A DNA stretch of 64,000 nucleotides. Origin: an uncultured Clostridia bacterium. Its GTDB lineage: Bacteria > Bacillota > Clostridia > Oscillospirales > Acutalibacteraceae. The DNA is taken from the NCBI GenBank assembly GCA_946407065.1, contig CAMJMQ010000001.1, forward strand, positions 1 to 64,000, read 5' to 3'. A model generated the notes under the pieces. It made no database searches. It saw only the letters and a program-made list of their open reading frames with translations, and was not told the origin of the DNA. A program made the position numbers and the translations under genes. Shown one piece after another: positions 60,894 to 64,000 of this stretch (positions are counted from its first letter, which is position 1; every line of letters begins with the position of its first letter).

Positions 60894-60925
60894 TGATTTA
60901 AAAATTAAATAGCAGAGGTATCGCT

Positions 60926-61813
60926 ATGACCACAAAACAGATCGACTATTGTATTGAATTAGCGCGGACGCTCAATTTCAGTCGCGCGGCAGAAAACCAA
61001 TTTGTCAGTCAGCCGACCTTCTCCTACCAGATCAGACTGCTCGAGGAAGAGATCGGCTTTTCCCTCTTTGAGCGCAGCGGGAAGGGCGCGTCGCTGACGC
61101 CCGCGGGCGCGCAGTTCGTGAGCTTCCTCTCCGGAATGCGGGAGGATCTGAAGCGTGCCGTCGAGCAGGGACAGAATTTCAGCGCGAAGTACAAGGACAG
61201 TATCACCGTCAGCCTGATGGTGCGTCAGGCGATCTACTTTTTGCCGGAGGCGATGCGGCTCTTTGAGCAAGCGGCGCCGGATGTTCAGATCGTACCGAAA
61301 TTCCAATACGAAAACGGTATGGACAGCTTCCTCAAGGGTGACGCCGACGTTTTGTTCTCGCTCAAAGAACACACGCGCCAGCTATCGAACGTCATCGTGC
61401 ACGACCTGTTTGACAGCCACATCTATTTGATCGCGCAGCGGGATGATCCGCTCGCTGAGAAGAACCTGATCACCGAAAGCGACCTGTACGGCAGGACGCT
61501 GATGGTCGGCGGCGGCTCTCCGGCGGCGTTGAAAGCGGTACAGCATCGGCTGATCGCGACCGGTCAGATCGACTACTTCAACAGCGCGGATCACGATACG
61601 ACCTATGTCAACATCGCCGCCGGTCGCGGCATCTGCTTAGCGCCCGGATTCCTCAACGACCACAGCGGTCAGTTCGCGTGGATCCCCTTTGACTGTGAGG
61701 AACATTTCAAGTGCGTTCTTTGCACACATAAAACAGATGCAAGGCAAAGCCTTGCATCGTTCATCAACATTCTCAAAAAATTGTATCGGGACGCGGTCGC
61801 GTTCCCGCTGTAG
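60926..61813 (+). CDS. LysR family transcriptional regulator
   Basis: A 295-residue LysR protein. The winged HTH is QIDYCIELARTLNFSRAAEN, QFVSQPTFSYQIRLLEEEIG, FSLFERSGKGASLTPAG. The effector domain follows (SITVSLMVRQAIYFLPEAMR ... NIAAGRGICLAPGFL). It is divergent from the flavodoxin-acetyltransferase-AKR operon and is very likely its regulator, perhaps sensing a redox-active or carbonyl compound. Confidence 0.93.
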   Translation: MTTKQIDYCIELARTLNFSRAAENQFVSQPTFSYQIRLLEEEIGFSLFERSGKGASLTPAGAQFVSFLSGMREDLKRAVEQGQNFSAKYKDSITVSLMVRQAIYFLPEAMRLFEQAAPDVQIVPKFQYENGMDSFLKGDADVLFSLKEHTRQLSNVIVHDLFDSHIYLIAQRDDPLAEKNLITESDLYGRTLMVGGGSPAALKAVQHRLIATGQIDYFNSADHDTTYVNIAAGRGICLAPGFLNDHSGQFAWIPFDCEEHFKCVLCTHKTDARQSLASFINILKKLYRDAVAFPL

Positions 61814-61819
61814 GGTCTA

Positions 61820-62082
61820 CGGCGAGTGCCGCCCATGTCGAGGATAAGGGAGCGGCCCTCCCCCATCAGTGCCTTACTCGGGCAGCTCGATCTTCGGCAG
61901 ACAGCGCGTATAGCGATCGAGATACCGTGGCCGTCGGCGTCCTTCATACGGAAGCCGGAATCGTGGTTTTCCGAAGCGTCTTTCTTTTCATGCTTCTTTG
62001 TGAAGCCGAGCGCCCCAAACACCTTACCGGCGTTCTCAGCGTCATTGGTCATGATCAGGGGGCTAAAACTGGTGATTTTCAT
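61820..62082 (-). pseudogene. broken VOC/glyoxalase gene
   Basis: MKITSFSPLIMTNDAENAGK, VFGALGFTKKHEKKDASENH, DSGFRMKDADGHGISIAI is a good VOC N-terminal module. After residue 59 the sequence turns into unrelated, frame-shifted DNA (RAVCRRSSCPSKALMGEGRS) and runs into the end of lysR. The second module is missing. Confidence 0.65.
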
Positions 62083-62269
62083 AGTTATCCTCCGAAAGAA
62101 TATTTATTCGGGGTACGCGCAACGCTGATATACGATCAAAAAGCAGGTATAGTCAAGTGGTATGCTGTATTTTATTTGATTTGATCTCCCTGTATGGCGC
62201 CGTATTGACACTCCTGTCACTGATTTGATATAATGCTTGTGGAATTTTGAAAAAGGAGAAGTTTTAGCC

Positions 62270-63178
62270 ATGGGGCTTATCAATAATTATCAGCGCAGTC
62301 TGATCGAGAGAACCAAGGAAAGCAAAGCGACATTCATTATTTATACCGTGCTCCGCGTCCTGATCGTCGTGATCATGATCAGAGCCATCTTCATCGGCAA
62401 CTATGAGGGTGTGTTCACCTGTGTTCTGACGCTGCTGTTGCTGCTCATCCCGTCGTTCTTGAAGGGTGCGCTGCGGATCAGCATCCCGCCGCTGTTTGAA
62501 TCGATCATCTACCTGTTCATTTTTTCGGCGAACATCTTGGGCGAGCTGGCGCATTTTTACTCACACATCCCGATCTGGGACACCCTGCTGCATACGCTCA
62601 ACGGCTTTTTGTTTGCCGCGGTCGGCTTCTCCACAGTCAATCTGCTCAACCACAACAGTAAGAAGATCAAGCTCTCTCCCCTGTATCTGACGCTCGTCGC
62701 GTTCTGTGTTTCCATGACCATCGGCGTATTATGGGAATTCTTTGAATGCGGCATGGATCTGTTCTTCGGCAAGGATATGCAAAAGGATTTTATCATCGAC
62801 ACCATCCGCTCCACCAAGCTCGACCCCACCAACAGCCAGAAGGTCATCGAGATAAAGGATATCGTCAACACGACCGTCACGACCCGATCGGGCGAGGTGA
62901 CCGCGATCGAGGGCGGCTATCTGGATATCGGACTGCTGGATACGATGAAGGATATGTTCGTCAACTTCATCGGCGCCGTCGTGTTCTGTATCTTCGGCTT
63001 CATCTATGAGAAGGTCGGCGCCAAAAACAAGGCCGCGGCGATGGTCGTGGAGGGTCTGAAGATCCAGCCCGCAACCGAGGAAGAGATCCGACAGATGGAG
63101 GGCAATAAACAGGCGGCGATCGAAGAAAGCAGGAAAAAATCCAAAAAGAAAAAGAAGAAGAAAAGATACTTAGTATAA
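62270..63178 (+). CDS. DUF2238/YjdF-like integral membrane protein
   Basis: A 302-residue protein with about six membrane segments (TFIIYTVLRVLIVVIMIRAI; VFTCVLTLLLLLIPSFL; ESIIYLFIFSANILGE; TLLHTLNGFLFAAVGF; LTLVAFCVSMTIGVLWEFFE; FVNFIGAVVFCIFGFIYEKV). H-F-Y-S-x-I-P-x-W-D-x-x-L-H and W-E-F-F-E are characteristic of this family of unknown function. The C-terminus is a lysine-rich cytoplasmic tail. ATG 62270 is preceded by AAAGGAG. Confidence 0.75.
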   Translation: MGLINNYQRSLIERTKESKATFIIYTVLRVLIVVIMIRAIFIGNYEGVFTCVLTLLLLLIPSFLKGALRISIPPLFESIIYLFIFSANILGELAHFYSHIPIWDTLLHTLNGFLFAAVGFSTVNLLNHNSKKIKLSPLYLTLVAFCVSMTIGVLWEFFECGMDLFFGKDMQKDFIIDTIRSTKLDPTNSQKVIEIKDIVNTTVTTRSGEVTAIEGGYLDIGLLDTMKDMFVNFIGAVVFCIFGFIYEKVGAKNKAAAMVVEGLKIQPATEEEIRQMEGNKQAAIEESRKKSKKKKKKKRYLV

Positions 63179-63179
63179 A

Positions 63180-63210
63180 AAAACGGACGCCGTGATGACG
63201 TCCGTTTTGT
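63180..63210 (+). terminator. Rho-independent terminator
   Basis: AAACGGACG-CCGTGATGA-CGTCCGTTTTGTTTT directly after the membrane-protein gene. A second copy of the same stem is at 63554-63588 and would serve the convergent gene. Confidence 0.85.
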
Positions 63211-63251
63211 TTTATCAAAAAAGCACATCGAACAGGGGCAGAGCGTTTTTA

Positions 63252-63490
63252 AGCCTCCCTCTGACGAGGGAGGTGCCGAGCAATCAAGCGAGGCGGAGGG
63301 AGAGATAACGCAACACCACAGCAACAAACTGCCTGCCGACTCAAGCCGCATAATAAGTATCATTACTCACCGTATTGAGTCAAACGCTTTCTTGCTGTGA
63401 TACAGTTGCGTTATCTCTCCCCCGCGAACATCATTGTATTCTCTTTTTGAGATTCAGCCCGCATGCCCCCTCGTCAGAGGGGGCTGAAAA
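63252..63490. repeat. MITE-like element
   Basis: Ends: CCTCCCTCTGACGAGGGAGG at the left and CCCCCTCGTCAGAGGGGG at the right, both palindromic. Inside, AGAGATAACGCAAC (63300) and GTTGCGTTATCTCT (63407) form an inverted repeat. There is no coding capacity. I take it for a miniature inverted-repeat element of a type common in Ruminococcaceae. Confidence 0.55.
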
Positions 63491-63553
63491 AGTCGCGCTT
63501 GCCCCGTGACACGTGTATCCATCAGCGGGGATGAATAGGTTTTTCTGCAAATT

Positions 63554-63588
63554 GAAACGGACGCCGTGATGACGTCCGTTCTTTTTTA
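63554..63588. terminator. second copy of the terminator
   Basis: GAAACGGACGCCGTGATGAC then GTCCGTTCTTTTTT, the same hairpin as at 63180-63210, on the far side of the MITE-like element. Confidence 0.7.
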
Positions 63589-63638
63589 TGATATGGGCGA
63601 TACCGGGAGCCGGTATCGCCCGCGAGAGGATGTGTGAA

Positions 63639-64000
63639 TCATTCCTTTGCGTCCCTGTTGATGAAATAGCCGCCGATACGGTTCTCTGTCACCATCACGG
63701 ATTCCTGCCCAAAGAACGTGCAGAGATCCTTGGCGATATTCTTGACGACCTCACGCTCCGTCCCGATCAGCAGCAGGACAAAGGAGTTCTCCTCCGTATA
63801 GGTGCCGTCCTCATGAAAGTAACCGCCCTGTTCCTTGTTGACGGAAAAAGGAACATGATAGTTGCGGCAGACCGTCTTCAATACGTCCATATACTTTTCC
63901 GTCTCAAACAACTGCTTTTTTTCGGTCGCGTCGTTGAGCCCGATATAGATCCGTGTTTCCGTCAGGCGGACAATGCCGTCCTCTTCCTTCTCTCCATACA
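63639..64000 (-). CDS. hypothetical protein, 5' part beyond window
   Basis: The open frame continues past 64000, so the start is missing. Visible sequence: TETRIYIGLNDATEKKQLFE, TEKYMDVLKTVCRNYHVPFS, VNKEQGGYFHEDGTYTEENS, FVLLLIGTEREVVKNIAKDL. A strand followed by a long helix and a G-G-Y-x-x-x-x-G-x-Y-x-x-E loop looks like a small ferredoxin-like (DUF3574-type) fold. Function unknown. Confidence 0.6.
   Translation of the reverse strand, partial: YGEKEEDGIVRLTETRIYIGLNDATEKKQLFETEKYMDVLKTVCRNYHVPFSVNKEQGGYFHEDGTYTEENSFVLLLIGTEREVVKNIAKDLCTFFGQESVMVTENRIGGYFINRDAKE

Overview
The window looks like the chromosome of a gut Firmicute of the Ruminococcus/Oscillospiraceae type. Evidence: two secreted proteins carry type I dockerins, Shine-Dalgarno sites are strong AGGAGG types, TnpX-like serine and Tn916-like tyrosine recombinases occur, and many small resistance or modification enzymes are present. 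I saw no rRNA gene, complete tRNA gene or CRISPR array. By eye, base composition changes repeatedly: about 1-13 kb is AT-rich, while 31.4-38.5 kb and 57-64 kb are GC-richer. This fits a backbone broken up by acquired DNA.

Layout. (1) 0.2-1.5 kb: a membrane GAF-like protein and a small partner. (2) 1.7-11.3 kb: a long minus-strand operon, probably read from one promoter at 11.35-11.38 kb. It encodes a short C15-like peptidase, a nucleoside phosphorylase, an ANT(6)-like adenylyltransferase, four GNATs, a Nudix, a VOC and an ASCH protein, a broken HD gene, a PD-(D/E)XK-like protein, a Tam-like methyltransferase, an S66 peptidase and an AraC/GyrI regulator. (3) 11.8-18.5 kb: a mobilizable element (IME-A) with a DUF6076-like protein, RepA-like ATPase, 9-bp iterons, MobC, relaxase with a nested out-of-frame coiled-coil/membrane gene, and a large serine recombinase. 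(4) 18.6-22.7 kb: a secreted FN3/dockerin protein and a four-helix-bundle gene. (5) 22.7-28.5 kb: element B with repeats, a P4-type primase/helicase, excisionase and tyrosine integrase. (6) 28.6-34.8 kb: an orphan Vsr, a large unknown protein, Nudix, YaaA, an adenosine-deaminase-like enzyme, AAC(6')-I and a DEDDh exonuclease. (7) 35-44 kb: element C with RepA, MobC, relaxase, a 1-kb interspersed-repeat tract, a structured leader, excisionase, a tannase-like lipoprotein as cargo, and integrase 2. (8) 44-49.8 kb: a DUF4143 ATPase, truncated ParA, a TRIC channel flanked by IS-like inverted repeats, integrase 3, a RelBE pair and an integrase remnant. (9) 49.9-57.5 kb: a very large dockerin protein and a secreted helical protein. 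(10) 57.8-64 kb: a LysR-controlled operon (flavodoxins, aldo/keto reductase, acetyltransferase), a membrane protein and a partial gene.

The main finding is inside the large dockerin protein (49911-54560). It has two tandem domains that align without gaps to eukaryotic ubiquitin: about 35 of 69 positions are identical by my hand alignment, and the Ile44/His68/Val70 positions are kept. They lack the di-glycine tail and alternate with InlB/Flg_new-like repeats in a secreted protein. Other points worth attention are the nested mob gene, possible ATA start codons in IME-A, the repeat tract and structured leader of element C, the Vsr plus 786-residue protein, and the modifying-enzyme operon.
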